64,000 bases of DNA from Ochotona curzoniae. Taxonomy: Eukaryota > Chordata > Mammalia > Lagomorpha > Ochotonidae. The DNA is taken from NCBI RefSeq assembly GCF_017591425.1, contig NW_024466218.1, forward strand, positions 10,244,001 through 10,308,000, given 5' to 3'. The position numbers and the translations under genes were made by a program. Below the pieces are notes generated by a model. It had not been told where the DNA came from and searched no databases. It saw nothing but the letters and a program-made list of their open reading frames with translations. Positions 35,613 through 47,599 of this stretch are shown here, one piece after another (position 1 is the stretch's first letter; each line of letters starts with the position of its first letter).

Positions 35613-36849
35613 AGATCCACACAGCATGACTTAGCAATTCCAATTTTCCTTTATGTGTCTGAAGAAGCTGAGACAGGATATTTTCATAGTATATTTTCAT
35701 AGTATTATTTGTAATGTTTATTAAACACAGACTTTTGTTCATTGCTAGCTGTGAAAACATTGCAGATACAATGTGCTGAGTATAGTATCAGCTAAAAAAC
35801 TATATGTCTTCCATGGGCTGCTAACAGCCATACTTATCAGTTCATATCTATAAAAACTTTGCAAAAACTGGGAGCATGTATCTGACCTGACAAGAGTATT
35901 TCTGTAAAGCGACAGGAATTGAGGGTGGGGAATGTAGTCAAGCAAAGCTTTAGTTTTATCTATGGTGTTTGAATTCTCCTCAGGAAAATTTCATGAAGAG
36001 GCATTTGTGTGATTAAAAATCAATGAAGCTTTGAAAGTAATTTAGGTCCACCTGACTCTAAACCGATGCATACAACCACTGCACACCAGCAAACCCTTTT
36101 AATCTTCCAGGAGTTCTTTCCTTGGTGGCTACTTTCCCATTCAAACCATAAAAATCGTAGTGATATTTAAAAGTGTGTTCACTTGCTGGATTGCAGGCTC
36201 TCCATGCTAATCCTTATTTCCTGCTGGATGTGAGTCACATCAAGATGCACGGAGGGCAGCAATGATCCGTAGCTCTTCCAATCATCTATATTACTTCCAC
36301 CTGTTAGCTTCCAAATCACATTTTTTCACTGGAAAGTGAAAACAATAAGGACTACTTATATAATTACAGTACATGATGATCCAAAATGTTCATATAAAGA
36401 ACAGGGGTATTGGAAAAATAACCTAATGATTTTTCTCTGGGCAGTTGTAATGAAGACTGAAAATGTGAGATAATCAATTAATGGATGGAGATACAGACAG
36501 GATAATTTAGACTAATTCAAGGCTCAGACTGGGAGATTATGCACTTTCAGATGAAAGCTGAAATAAATAGGGAAACTGTGATGTGGATGAAGGTTGGCGA
36601 GTGAAACACAAAGTTGTAATTGGATTCTACATATGCTTAACAAGTTTCTAATATGATTATTAAAATATTTGGAAAATGGCATCAAATAAACATTTATCAT
36701 TTTATTGTCTTAGAAAAAGATTTATTATTGCAGAACATTGGAAAATGATTCCATTTTCTTTGTCCCCTTTCTGTTTAGGGATCTCCAAAACAAGGCAAGC
36801 CTATCTTTAATGAAATCTCTTAATTCTTTTTAAATAAAATAGTTTGAGG
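35613..36849. other. unclassified, repeat-poor; possible regulatory sequence
   Basis: No element is recognised for 1.2 kb. The part at 36,160-36,730 has several homeodomain-like cores (TAATCAATTAATGG at 36,470, GTAATTGGATT at 36,617) in a SINE-free context. Confidence 0.35.
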
Positions 36850-37625
36850 AATGGGAACATGCCCATGGAGGCCTCTGATTAGGATAGGGAGGGCCATGAT
36901 ATGGAGCAACATGGGTGGGACAAATGTTTCAGGTTTGTGGCTTTTTTCTTGTCCTGTTTCCTCAGTTGGGAAATGGGAAGAGACAGCTCCTTGTCAAACC
37001 ACATCAGGACCTGTGGATGATGATGCCTTAGGAACTCTAATGTGAGGAAGAATGTTCCGAGAGTGTTGCTTTTAATAGTTCTGAGATGTTGCTGGCTTCA
37101 TTGAATCAGGGTTAAAAATATATTTCCAAGGTTTTTAGGTTGACGAGGTCCACCTTAGTGCATCCACAGATCCAAGAACATGCTGCGAAAGTTGGCCAGG
37201 AGGATTGTTCAACCTGTTCTGCTTTCCATCCTCTGACAAAGCACTCAACATCCCCTGGTGGCTTAGAGGAGATGGTTGTAATGTCCCCCATGTACATCTG
37301 GGCATGCTCTCCTCTGCACAGGCATCAGCAACTGATGAGGTCCAGTCCTGATACAGGCACCCCAAGGTCTGACAACATATCCTGTGATTTTCCCTGTGGC
37401 TGGGGTCCAAGTCCAGGGGTCAATTGGGAAGTTCCAAGAAAACCTCATTGGAGATGATCTCAGACATGACCCTCATGGTGTGCCAGGCAGTGCAGGGTTA
37501 AGCTTGGTCTGTCATCTATACCAGCCAATGCCCATACTGGTGGGTGCAGCTGCCTAGGAGTTCCTGACTCCTAGCTTCAGACCCAGCTAGGGGCTCATAT
37601 AAGCAAAAGAAGAGAGGAAGAAGGT
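36850..37625. repeat. unidentified GC-richer block, probably a retroelement fragment
   Basis: About 775 bases distinctly richer in G+C than the flanks, open in several frames on both strands (37112-37457) without a recognisable domain. It contains GTGTGCCAGGCAGTGCAGGG and CAGGGGTCAATTGGGAAG, and its last 100 bases (TTCCTGACTCCTAGCTTCAGACCCAGC) echo C SINE motifs. It could be an L1 5' region, an LTR or a composite; I cannot name it. Confidence 0.35.
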
Positions 37626-37786
37626 AGGAAGGAAGATCACCCATAGAAATATAGAATTAGACCACTTATTTTGATGCAAAAAAGTTGAAATACTTGTGTA
37701 ATTTTTCATAATATGCATGGAAGACCCCTCATATGTAGGCATTTGAACAAATTTTGCACCAATATAATCTCTCCTTTACTTCAATT

Positions 37787-37878
37787 TTCCATGAACTTTT
37801 TTCTTTCTTTTTCTTTTGTTTTTTTTTTATTGGGTTTTTATACAATTTGGGGTCTCCTTTCTCCTTCCATGAACTTTT
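37787..37878 (-). mobile_element. miniature retrotransposed insertion with 14-base duplication
   Basis: TTCCATGAACTTTT occurs at 37,787-37,800 and again at 37,865-37,878. The 64 bases between are, on the minus strand, about 36 bases of body, an AATAAA and an A-rich tail with scattered G and C. This is the layout of an extremely 5'-truncated reverse transcript. The parent RNA is unknown. Confidence 0.72.
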
Positions 37879-37895
37879 GAAAGTGCCTTCATATA

Positions 37896-38097
37896 GGACT
37901 TTATGCTTGGTAAATACTTCCAATGAAAGAACCTCAACTGAATTTGAACTGTGGTAACGCACCAAGGTGGAGAAATCCACCATGGGGAGAGGGTTCAGGG
38001 AGAGGTGGGGGGAATCCCAGTGCCTATAACACTGTGTCACATAATGCAATGCAATTAATAATAAAAAATAAATAAATAAAATGTGAAATTTAAAAAA
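37896..38097 (+). mobile_element. 5'-truncated L1 stub, 202 bases
   Basis: It carries only the L1 3' end (CTCAACTGAATTTGAACTG, GGTGGAGAAATCCACCATGG) and an AATAATAAAAAATAAATAAA tail. It is flanked by perfect GCCTTCATATA duplications at 37,885-37,895 and 38,098-38,108. Confidence 0.93.
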
Positions 38098-38108
38098 GCC
38101 TTCATATA

Positions 38109-39510
38109 ATGTATAATCTGTGATATATAATATACAATTAAGTTATGAGATACAAACTTTAATCTACAAATAAATTTTAAACAAATAAAGCTTTCATTAC
38201 TCCACAACATAAACAATATTAAAAAGAAAATAAAAATGAAAAAACATTTCAGCATCTCAACATCAGCTATTAATGTCCTGCTAAGTTTTACTTAATTTCT
38301 CTTAGTTTCTCATATTGGCAAACAGGTCTTCAGAGAATTATACAGCCTTTTGTATCAGCTACCTTCTCCTCTACCTTTGTTGAAACTAGGGAACAAAATA
38401 TGCTTGGGTAAATGTGCCTGCCCACTTGTCCCCATTGAGAAGACTGTTTCCCTTTGTTCATTCATTTAGCAAATATTTGCTGATTTCCTAAAGCTCAGCA
38501 CAGCACATTTCCTTTTGAACACTGCTCATGCTTTAATTTGCATTTAGGTGAATAGTAAATAGGAGATTCTTCAGTTTCTCTACTATTGGCATTACGTTCC
38601 ACTGATTTAATCCAGTTCCTCTGTCCTGGTAATATAAGAAAATATACTTTGATTGTGGTTACCAAGAGGGCTAAAAAAGCACAGTGGCCGTGACCAACTG
38701 GCTAAACCAGGGTGGAAAAAAATCAACTAACTCAAAGACAGGAATAAATTGAGAGAACATAGCGCAATAGACATTTCTGTAGTCAACCAGTTCTTCACCC
38801 AACAATACTTATTTACTATTTGACACATCTGTCCAACACTGTGCTTCTTGTATGGCAGGAATTCCTAAGCAGGTGATATGTACTATAACATACAACTCAG
38901 AGTACTGTGGAAACCCATGGAAAAGGCCATTTCTCACAGCCATAACAAGAGGTGGTAGCTAAGACTTCCAAGACTGCCAAAGAAGGATAGGGATGCAGCA
39001 TGTGGGACTGGAAACAGTGGGGTCTCCTGGCAGACTAATAGGTTTTACACTCTGTCTACAGTCACTAAGACAAGCAATAAGAAAGTAGAGGACAAAAGTC
39101 CTTTCAAACTATGGGTACCAATTTTGTTAATAACATTGTGTGTACTTGTCAATTGAAGTAAACACGTTAAGAGGCTGGATGTTTATATTTTGAGTCGTAA
39201 TCTAACACAAAATGTTTTTTTTCTTTTTAGTCCAAGTTATTTCACTTCATGTATTCTGCTGATATTCCCATCCTAATGACTTTTCTTTTTCTTTGTTTTT
39301 CTTGAGCACTTTCATACTTCCTGGCCCTATAAGGTAGCCCCAGTTCATCACAGGCACTTCTTTTTCTAGCTCTAGAGCCAATAATTTATCCAAGGAATCA
39401 CGCATTTCTTAGCAGGAAAATAGTATTAAAAATCAAAATTTGAATATGTTCATTGTACCTATAGTGCCATGATTTGTACGACATTATGGCTGAAAGAAGG
39501 TAATGTGTGT

Positions 39511-39549
<39 letters not shown>

Positions 39550-39809
39550 CATGCCTGTATCTCTTTATATTAATTTCTTTATTTCTGTAACTACTAAAAA
39601 TGTATTATCTTTCCAGTTCTGAAAGCCAGAACTCCACAATGAGTCAGCAGGGCAGTATTCATTCCAGATTTACTATGACAAAATTGAAAATATCTAGCAC
39701 AAGTCTTGTTCATTGCTTTAACTCATTCTTACTTCAGTATTCATTGTCAAATTTCTGATGATTCTCACACTCCTAATTCCATTTTTTTAAATAAGAATCT
39801 TTGTGACTA
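38109..39809. other. unclassified sequence with MIR-like traces and a microsatellite
   Basis: Short stretches near 38,460-38,520 and 38,800-38,860 vaguely resemble MIR or L2 but are too short to call. Otherwise it is AT-rich unique sequence apart from the TG run at 39,513. Confidence 0.4.
39513..39546 (+). repeat. (GT)n microsatellite, about 17 units
   Basis: A pure GT run followed by ACGCATGCC. Confidence 0.95.
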
Positions 39810-39989
39810 CACTGGGCCACACAGATTATCCAGGATAATGTTGTTAATTCTAGATCCTCTGCTGAATCGCATTTGTAAAGTTCCTATCTTCACATATGGT
39901 ACCATTAGTAGTTCCACAGGATTCAGATGTGAGGCTCTTCGTGGAACTGTTGTTATGCCTGTAATTATAAGACAATTTATACCTCTTCT

Positions 39990-40290
39990 CAGATGATAAA
40001 GTCCTATGCTCCAATACCTCAAATGTGACTACGTTCAGAGATAGAGCCTTGAATGGTGAATAAGTTAAAATGTAGCCTTTGGGGGTAGGCCCTAATTCCA
40101 TATAACTGACACACTTATTAGAAGAGAAAAAGATATCCACGGAGAAAAGAGTGTAGAAGACCAAGAAAGCGGCCTTAGAAGCCTTAGAAACAAACACAAA
40201 CAACCTGATTATATCTTGATCTTGGAATTTCTAGCTTCCAGAACTCTGAGAAAATGAATTCCTGTTGTTCAAGGCACCCACAGCCAAGTG
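39990..40290 (+). mobile_element. MLT1-type (MaLR) LTR, sense, diverged
   Basis: Blocks in MLT1 order: AATACCTCAAATGTGACTACG, AGAGATAGAGCC, TAGGCCCTAATTCCATATAACTGAC, TTATTAGAAGAGAAAAAG, then CTTGATCTTGGAATTTCTAGC and TTCCAGAACTCTGAGAAAATGAATTCC. MaLR LTRs are noncoding solo remnants of ancient ERV-L-related elements. The segment just upstream (39,810-39,960) also looks like old interspersed repeat. Confidence 0.82.
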
Positions 40291-40599
40291 CCATCATTTC
40301 CGTATCATATATGCTTAAGAGGAATGTGACTTCACATTTTGAATTCTCCAACTCTAACCTATCATCAGCCGGGTCATTCCAGCCTCCTCTGCTTTATCAT
40401 CTATAATCTCACAATTCCAATAGTGGAAACTGTGATCCCCACCATCCACTCTGCTTTTACTTAACTGCATCATTCCAAGATTCATAAACAATGGTAGCGT
40501 AATTCTTAAGACACACACATTTGGGGACAGCTATACCCACTAATGGACAGTCTACACATTCTTTGCTGTTAGAATCAGATTCTGCACATTCCCAAGTTC

Positions 40600-41262
40600 C
40601 ATATGTCAACATTTTTTCTTTGGCCAGTTATAATTAGATTCCTTGCATTCTGCATTTTATGTCCATATCACCTCAATTATTTTGCTGTATATTAAGCTTC
40701 ACTTTACAGCTGTCGAGTCCCATGAACTTTGACACATGATGCCATGTATACCCCACTAGAGTTTGATTCACCACCCTGAAAAATCACTGTGCTTTTCCTC
40801 TGACAATCATTGGCATTTGTACAGAATCTACTGTTTTTTTCTATTTTCCAAAATGTCATATACTGAAACAATATATTGAATCCTTTCTTGACTTCTTTTG
40901 ATTAACTGTATGTACCAAGGGTATCCATATGCTTGAGTTAGTAGCTGATTCACTTTTAGTACTGAATAATATGCCATTCTACAGATGCATTATACTATAT
41001 TTATCCTTTCAGTGAAGGACATCATGATTTCTCCCAGGTTGGGGGTAATTACTTATAAAGCTACTATTAGCACTCAAATGCAGGGTTTTTGTGTGGATAT
41101 GTCTTCAACAGTTTGTTATGAATGTAATTAATTAGTGCAGTGTGGGTCTCAGGGTGAATTACAATGCTTGCTTTCATGTTTTCTTGGAGATTGCAGATAA
41201 TTAGCATCATTTCTTCTTTAGATGCTCAAATTCAATAGTGAAGCCATCTGAATCTGTAGTTT
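40600..41262 (-). mobile_element. old L1 or HAL1 fragment, antisense
   Basis: GAATAATATGCCATTC, CTACAGATGCATTATACTATATTTATCC, GGACATCATGATTTCTCCCAG and GCTACTATTAGCAC form the reverse complement of an L1M 3' UTR. At 41,220-41,262 the AATAGTGAAGCCATCTGAATC block is from antisense ORF2. The two parts may be separate copies. Confidence 0.68.
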
Positions 41263-41264
41263 CC

Positions 41265-41465
41265 TTTTTCTGAGATTTATTTATTTTTATTGGGAAGTCA
41301 GATATACATGGAGGAGGAGAGGCAAAGCGGAAAAATCTTCCATCCACTGATTCACTCCCCAAGTGGCTTCAATGGCCAGCGTTGAACCGATCTGAAGCCA
41401 GGAGCCCAGAGGCTCTTCCGAGTCTCCCGCACAGGAAGGGTCCTAAGCCTTTTGGCCATTCCCCC
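41265..41465 (-). mobile_element. C-type SINE inserted in old L1, 5' truncated
   Basis: Antisense, with tail GAGATTTATTTATTTTTATTGGGAAG (pika class) and body through CCTTTTGGCCATTCCCCC. The 5' half is missing. L1 ORF2-like sequence flanks both sides. Confidence 0.82.
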
Positions 41466-41700
41466 TTTACTGAAAAGTTATTAACACTACTTTCAGTTTC
41501 TGAAGTAGAAATTTAACTTCAGAAATTGTTTGATTTTCCTAGTGTGGGTTGTTTTAGTAGTTTGTATCTTTCAATGAATGTATTCACTTTATTTAAATTA
41601 TTAAATTTTTTGGCATATGTCTTTGATTTATACTATCATAAGTGGGTTTTCATCGCCAACTGTCATTTTTTATTTTCACTTTTAGAGGAACCAAAACAGC
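41466..41700 (-). mobile_element. old L1 ORF2 fragment, antisense (continuation)
   Basis: TTAGTAGTTTGTATCTTTCAATGAATGTATTCAC and AAATTTTTTGGCATATGTC match the antisense ORF2 segment that normally follows the part at 41,220-41,262, supporting one L1 split by the SINE. Confidence 0.6.
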
Positions 41701-44042
41701 TAGTGGGAGCTTTGACACTAACGTACTAAATCTTTTCCATGAGAATAGATTTCACTACTCCCTTTGTATATATTAACAAGAGAAATCTCTTCTGAACGCA
41801 TTACACGTTGGAACAGAAGCAACTAAGAGTAAGTAAGGTGTTCACTCTTGTTCATTGCTGAGTTGGTTTATTCAAGCTCCTGTTGAAGGATTTGGGGATT
41901 ATTTTAAATGTATGGGCATGAGGAATAAAAATTGGAATGGGCACTCTTAACTTTCTTTGACTGACATAAGAAATAATTTCCAGAATTCCCTCAATCCAAA
42001 CAAGAGCACAGACCATAGCAATACAAATCTATGTAACTGAAAATCTATATATGCCTGAACCATCCACAGTCTCACTGACTTTATCACTTACGAGGCAGTG
42101 ACTGAATAGAAATAGGATATCTTACTTCTACCTGGGAGACTTCTGCTTGAGCACTGTGGCCTGTAGTATAAACTGTAAACTCAAGCATATGTAGTAACTT
42201 TCTTATCTTCTGAAAATTACACCTTTGTGGAGCCAACATTTGATTTGGTGGCAACATACACATTTTCAGTCACTTCTACATGGAGTCAATTGATCCAGGG
42301 TTTTATCCTGCCAATGGTCCCTTACTCCTAACTCCTGCTGCTTCTCAATTCCAAGGTCCGTTGTGTATACAGTGTCATTATATTACTGAACGTTGGTGTC
42401 TAGATATGCACTGTGCTGTTACTTGCTGAGACAGACAACTTCCAAGGGATGTCAGTATCTCATTCATGCTTTTCCACTTCGAACAGTTTTGTATTTTATT
42501 CTAGTTTCTTAAGAGGAAAATGTCTTTTTATATATTATAACAAGTTATTACCAATTATCTATAATTGTTTCTATTTAAATCACATGTTTGGTCGTATGGA
42601 AATCATAGCCCTTGTAACTTAATATTTATCCTGGTACTGTCATGTGCCTAAAAAAATATGATGAAATCAATAAAACCATCATGGGCATATTATTTCAAGG
42701 TCAATACATAAAATGTTAGCATTGTCACTTTTAAGAACATTATTCTATATTAGGTAGAACTATTCTTACTAAATATTAATTGATCTAGTCGTATACCAAT
42801 AAATCCCTCCCAGTAAACACACTAATGAAGTCTGAGAGATCTTAAAATGAAACTTAAAACCTAGCTCTGACAGGTTTCCTGGACCTTACTGCTATATTGT
42901 TAGGGCATAAAGGTAAGCCCTTCCTACTTGGAACTAGGAAGCTTTTACAGTTGAAAATTCAGTTCAAAACTTGTCACCAGCCAGTTCATGGAAACTCTAG
43001 GAAATTGGGCTTCATTCAAATTTTCATGAGATGGTCTTTGGATAGTTAAGTTTCCATCTTTACAAGATTTGACTTCATATAAACTTAGAAATTGTGGTAT
43101 TTTATATATATATAGGGTGTTCAGAACAAGCCATGGGAGTAAAAACAAAAGAAGGTGTGCACGAAGCTGCGGGAGTGATACAGATGTGAGACATAGGAAG
43201 AATGTGGTGTGTTTGGGCAAAAGTCAAGGCATTTTTATTATAGTAATGGGCCTATTTTGGAATTAACATGAATTCAAGAGTCTTGAATACCAGCTAGACC
43301 ATTTGTATTTTATTTGATAACAGAGAACTCTCACATAGTTTCAGGTTAAAAAGTGCTTAATAATGGTTTTTAAGGAATATTCTGATCTTAATCATGAGGG
43401 AAGGATTAAAGAGAAAATAATCTGTAAGATAAAAAATTGATAGAAGGGACGTTTTCTGAAATAGGTGTCAGCTAATTATAGCATGAGCAAGTTTATATCA
43501 CTAAGAGTCATACAATAACAAAGCATTTGGAAAAAACTCAGTGATATTGGCTCATATGAATTAATGAGAAGAAAAAGTCAGGCATAACTGTAGTTTCATG
43601 CAGGACCGCTGCCTTTGTGCAGTTAGGTCAGCGTGGAGAACACTTAAAGAAAATAGGAAATACAAGTTAAGCTTTAGGGACTTCTAATTTGAAGTTGAGA
43701 TAGATATGAGATTAAATTCGTTGTGTACACAGAAAACACAGGCCTGAAGGAGAGGTCAGGTGCATTGCTATTTTCATTTTAAATAAACCACTAGAAAAAA
43801 AAAAGACAAAATTTTAAGGCATCAATTTCAACACCATAGTTGAAAACTGAAGAGATCCGGTCATTCATGTTACTGATCATGTTTTTAATTTAGACTTAGA
43901 CACATTGTTTACATTCCGTGTATAACCGTGTCTCTCTGTGTGCTTTGCTAGAACACTGTAGGAAATGTCTTCTGATTTAGCACAGTTTAGTGTATTTAAA
44001 TGGATGGTAATTATCAAAGAGATCACTTTTACTATTTAATAA
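41701..44042. other. unclassified AT-rich sequence
   Basis: About 2.3 kb with a short TATATATA run near 43,102-43,112 and no recognised repeat or gene. Confidence 0.45.
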
Positions 44043-44384
44043 GCATTTCTATTTTTTCTTTTAAAAGACATATTTTAATTGGAAAGCAGATTTACAGAGA
44101 GAAGCAGAGACACAGAGCTGGTTCACGCTCCCAAATGGCTACAATAACCAAAGCTGAGATGATCCGAAGCCAAGAGCCAGGAGCCTCTTCCAGGGCTCCC
44201 ACATGGATGCAACTCCCAAACACTTGGGCCATCTTCCACTGCTTTTCCAGGACACAAGCAGCTAGCTGGAAGGGAAGTGGAGTGGACGGGATATGAACTG
44301 ATGCCCACATGGGATACCCATGCTAACAGGCAGAGAATTAGCTAGGTGAGCCATTGCACTAGCCCCTAAATGAACATTTCTATT
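44043..44384 (-). mobile_element. C-type SINE with target-site duplication, antisense
   Basis: The SINE body spans 44,054-44,366, with its GGGGCTAGTGCAATGGCTCA head at the right. CATTTCTATT flanks it at 44,044-44,053 and 44,375-44,384. The pre-tail is shortened relative to neighbours. Confidence 0.88.
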
Positions 44385-45789
44385 CAAGAATTCCAATGGA
44401 AATGAGAAATACTAATTTTCATACAAAAGAGATGTGCCACCTGATGCCAAAAAAACAGAAAACAGTGAATAACTTTGTTTATGAAGTTGATGGGCAACAT
44501 TGCAATTGGTTTGATCATTTTAGGTATAGATACATTATTGCTTCAAATCAACATAAATTATTTTTATGCTAAATAACCTCCAATTACATACTGGGTCAAA
44601 TCATGTAATATCTATCTTCTGTGTCATCTTTTATGAAATACAAATTTGGAATAACAGCTAAGTTTCCTTTCATCTACTAGTTTTTACTATAAATTAAAAA
44701 AAAAAGTATCACTGAGAACATAAATAGAGCTTATTTTTGAACATTCCATTCCAGCTTATTAAAAATGTGCCAGGAAGAACAATTGTCAAGAAATTCTAAA
44801 AGCATGGAGTGTTCTGACTGATATCACCTAAAATGTATTTTATACAGGCTTTTTATCCGGGCATCTTAAAGAATTCCATTGTTGCAAAAACACCATTTTC
44901 AAGGAGTAGCAACAGGCAAAAATATCCTAATCTCACATCACAGTTGACATAGCAAATCAGTGGCATAATCTTGCAAGCCAGGGGTGTCTTCAGTTTAGCA
45001 ACACAGGCATCTTCTGGGATCCTGTTAGCAATGTGGAGTCTCAGATTCCATTCCAAAGAACTTAATCAGAATCCACATTTCAACAAGATCCTTAGGTGGT
45101 AATTCCTGTGCCCATTAATGTTTAGGCATTGCTGTAGAATGCTACTGGAACTATGCCCAGTGAATAAGGGAACTCCCATTGTCACCCCATGGAGCTTCCA
45201 CTTGTCTAATTTGTCTTCAGTTAATTACATTTCATAATGTTCCTTTCCCTAATGTTATATACTTAGTAAATGAAGATAATGCAAAGCTGAAAAGGAATTT
45301 CATGAAGTAAAGAGCTTGAATTAGACTTCATTTAAGCAAGATACAGACCATTTATGAGAACCTCCCCAATGCTACTCTACAAATTAATGCCCAGAGAAAT
45401 TCAGCTGAAAATCTCAACCAAGGCCTTTTCATTATTTGCTGCTTCATTCACCAGGGCAAAAACAAAGTGAATCTAGAGAGCTATAAAGAAGATACATATG
45501 TTCATATTCATTTTGCAATAAATGTTCCACTCTTACTTTCTTTTTTTTTTTTTACAGTAGAAATTGCTGTAAGTCATACACAAAAGATTATTTCCTGGCT
45601 AAGCTTCATTAACTTATGTGAAAATAGAAGGTTACATGTATACTTAAAAACTAATAAACCTAACTGACTGAAAATGGTACTTGTTTGATCTGCTATAGAG
45701 AATGGAGGGGTAAGGCAATAAGAAATATTTCTAGAGCATCTATTCTATGCTAAATACTACATTAGATATTTCCTATAAAGAGCAAAAAT
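44385..45789. other. unclassified AT-rich sequence
   Basis: No recognised element for 1.4 kb. A T-run lies at 45,541-45,554, with small unsupported frames. Confidence 0.45.
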
Positions 45790-46108
45790 CTGGACCCAGC
45801 AGCTGAAGTCCTCGTATTGCCCACACCAGGGTCCCATATGGGTAGCTGTTATGTTCCGGTGACCCCGCTTCCCATCCAACTCCCTGCTAGTGGCCTAGGA
45901 AAGCAGTAGAGAATAGTCCAAAGCCTTGGAACCCTGCACTTGCGTCGGAGACCTGGAGGAGGTACCTGGCTCCTGGCTTCAGATTGGCTCAGCTCTGGCC
46001 ATTGTGGCCACCTATGGAGTGAATCGACAGACAGAAAATCTTCCTCTCTGTTTCTCCTCTCTGTATATCTGACTTTGCAATAAAAATAATACATCTTAAA
46101 AAAAAAGA
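45790..46108 (+). mobile_element. C-type SINE, pika-type tail
   Basis: CTGGACCCAGCAGCTGAAGTCCTCG head and an end TTTGCAATAAAAATAATAC followed by an A-run. The body is complete, with moderate divergence. Confidence 0.88.
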
Positions 46109-47166
46109 GTGAGAGACCCTGAAGATTAAATTTGAGATATTTTCTCTAGTTGTATAATTATTACTGTGATCTGTAATGACTTCACATAGTTTTTTAATAG
46201 TTTGAAAACTTATAAAAATTCTATGCATTTAATGCTCAGTTTCATTATACAATAGTAATATTTTGAGCCTTTCCAATCTACCCAATTAGGCATGACTCAG
46301 AAAGCGTCCTGTGCAGGCTCTCACATGATTTGTTGTTGTTAGGATGCACAAACTGCCGGTTATCCATCACACGCATTCTTGGATACCCTGCCTACGTCCA
46401 TATTTTATTTACCTGGTTTTTGTTCCTGGAAATATCTTGGGACTGTAATTAAAACCATTTTTGACATAAAATTTATCATCACAGGAGCATCAATTAATTA
46501 ATTAATATAATGTTTTAATATTTCATTCCATTAATATGTCTTGATCATGTCCTACCTTTTCTTAAGACGTAACCATTGCATCTATCCGGAAAATTACAAA
46601 TAGAAAGACACAAACTTAAATGTGTATAAATTGCAGAAATTCCTGTGAAGCAAATTACTCAGATACAGAGGGAAAAAAGAGAGAATGTATGCATGTGTAT
46701 GACTCTACTGGCATGAACAGCAAAAATCTACCAGAAAACCTGGCAATAAACAACAGCCATGGCTCTGAACAAAATGTATGCAGTTCTCATATTGTACAAT
46801 ACCATGTTATCTGAAACACGTGCAGAGTGCAGTCATGTCATCCTGTAGTTTTATAAGATCAGCCAGCATGCAAACAGAGGACACACTTGCAAAGCTTATG
46901 GGTTTCAGTAAACTCAACACTGTGCACAAAGATTAATTTTAAACAAAACACTGTAGAGTGAACAAAAGATGATATTGGAGGTGGTTCAATACTTTTAAAA
47001 ATACAGTATGACAGAAGCTTGTATCCTTTCTCTAAAAACCAGATTTTAGCCTAAATACATGTTTCCTTAGGCATCATGTAGAGAGTAGATGTAATTAGCA
47101 CAGGAAACCTAAGTATTTCTGAGCCAACCAGGAAAAAGGACATAGTTCAAGAAGGTCACAACTTTT
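46109..47166. other. unclassified sequence
   Basis: About 1 kb. A palindromic AATTAATTAATTAAT lies at 46,492-46,506, and no gene or element is recognised. Confidence 0.45.
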
Positions 47167-47448
47167 GAAAGTTATACGGGATTTTACTCTGTTAGCTCTA
47201 CCTTCAGACCAGAGAAGATCTCCCCAAGAAGCCGTTGAACTTATCTGGACAATAAGTTGCTGGACTCTATGCTGGGTATATGCTTGCAATGAAGGAATCT
47301 CAACTGAACTTGAACTGTGGTTACACAACAAGGTGGAGGAATCCACCATGGGGGGAGGGTTATGGGAGGGGTGAGAGGAATCCCAGTATTTATAAAACTG
47401 TATCACATAATACAATGTTATTAACAATTTAAAAAAAAGAAAGTTATA
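47167..47448 (+). mobile_element. 5'-truncated L1 stub with 10-base duplication
   Basis: L1 3' end sequence occupies 47,177-47,438. It includes TAGCTCTACCTTCAGACC, CCACCATGGGGGGAGGG and a short A-tail. GAAAGTTATA flanks it at 47,167-47,176 and 47,439-47,448. It is close to the 3' end of the element at 1-3627, so it is fairly young. Confidence 0.93.
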
Positions 47449-47599
47449 GGAATAAGCTTCAAAGAGAAACCATAGCTCCAAAGTCTAACTTCAAACTGTG
47501 CCAAATTTGAAGCTCCATATGTTATGTAGACAACAGAAGCCAACTAAGGATAGCAAATTAAACTTCTACAAAACAGGAAGCACTTATATTTTGTGTTCA

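Noticed and set aside
38678..38712. GCACAGTGGCCGTGACCAACTGGCTAAACC considered as another SINE head
   Set aside because: The match is short and interrupted, with no duplication and no tail; it is too weak to annotate.
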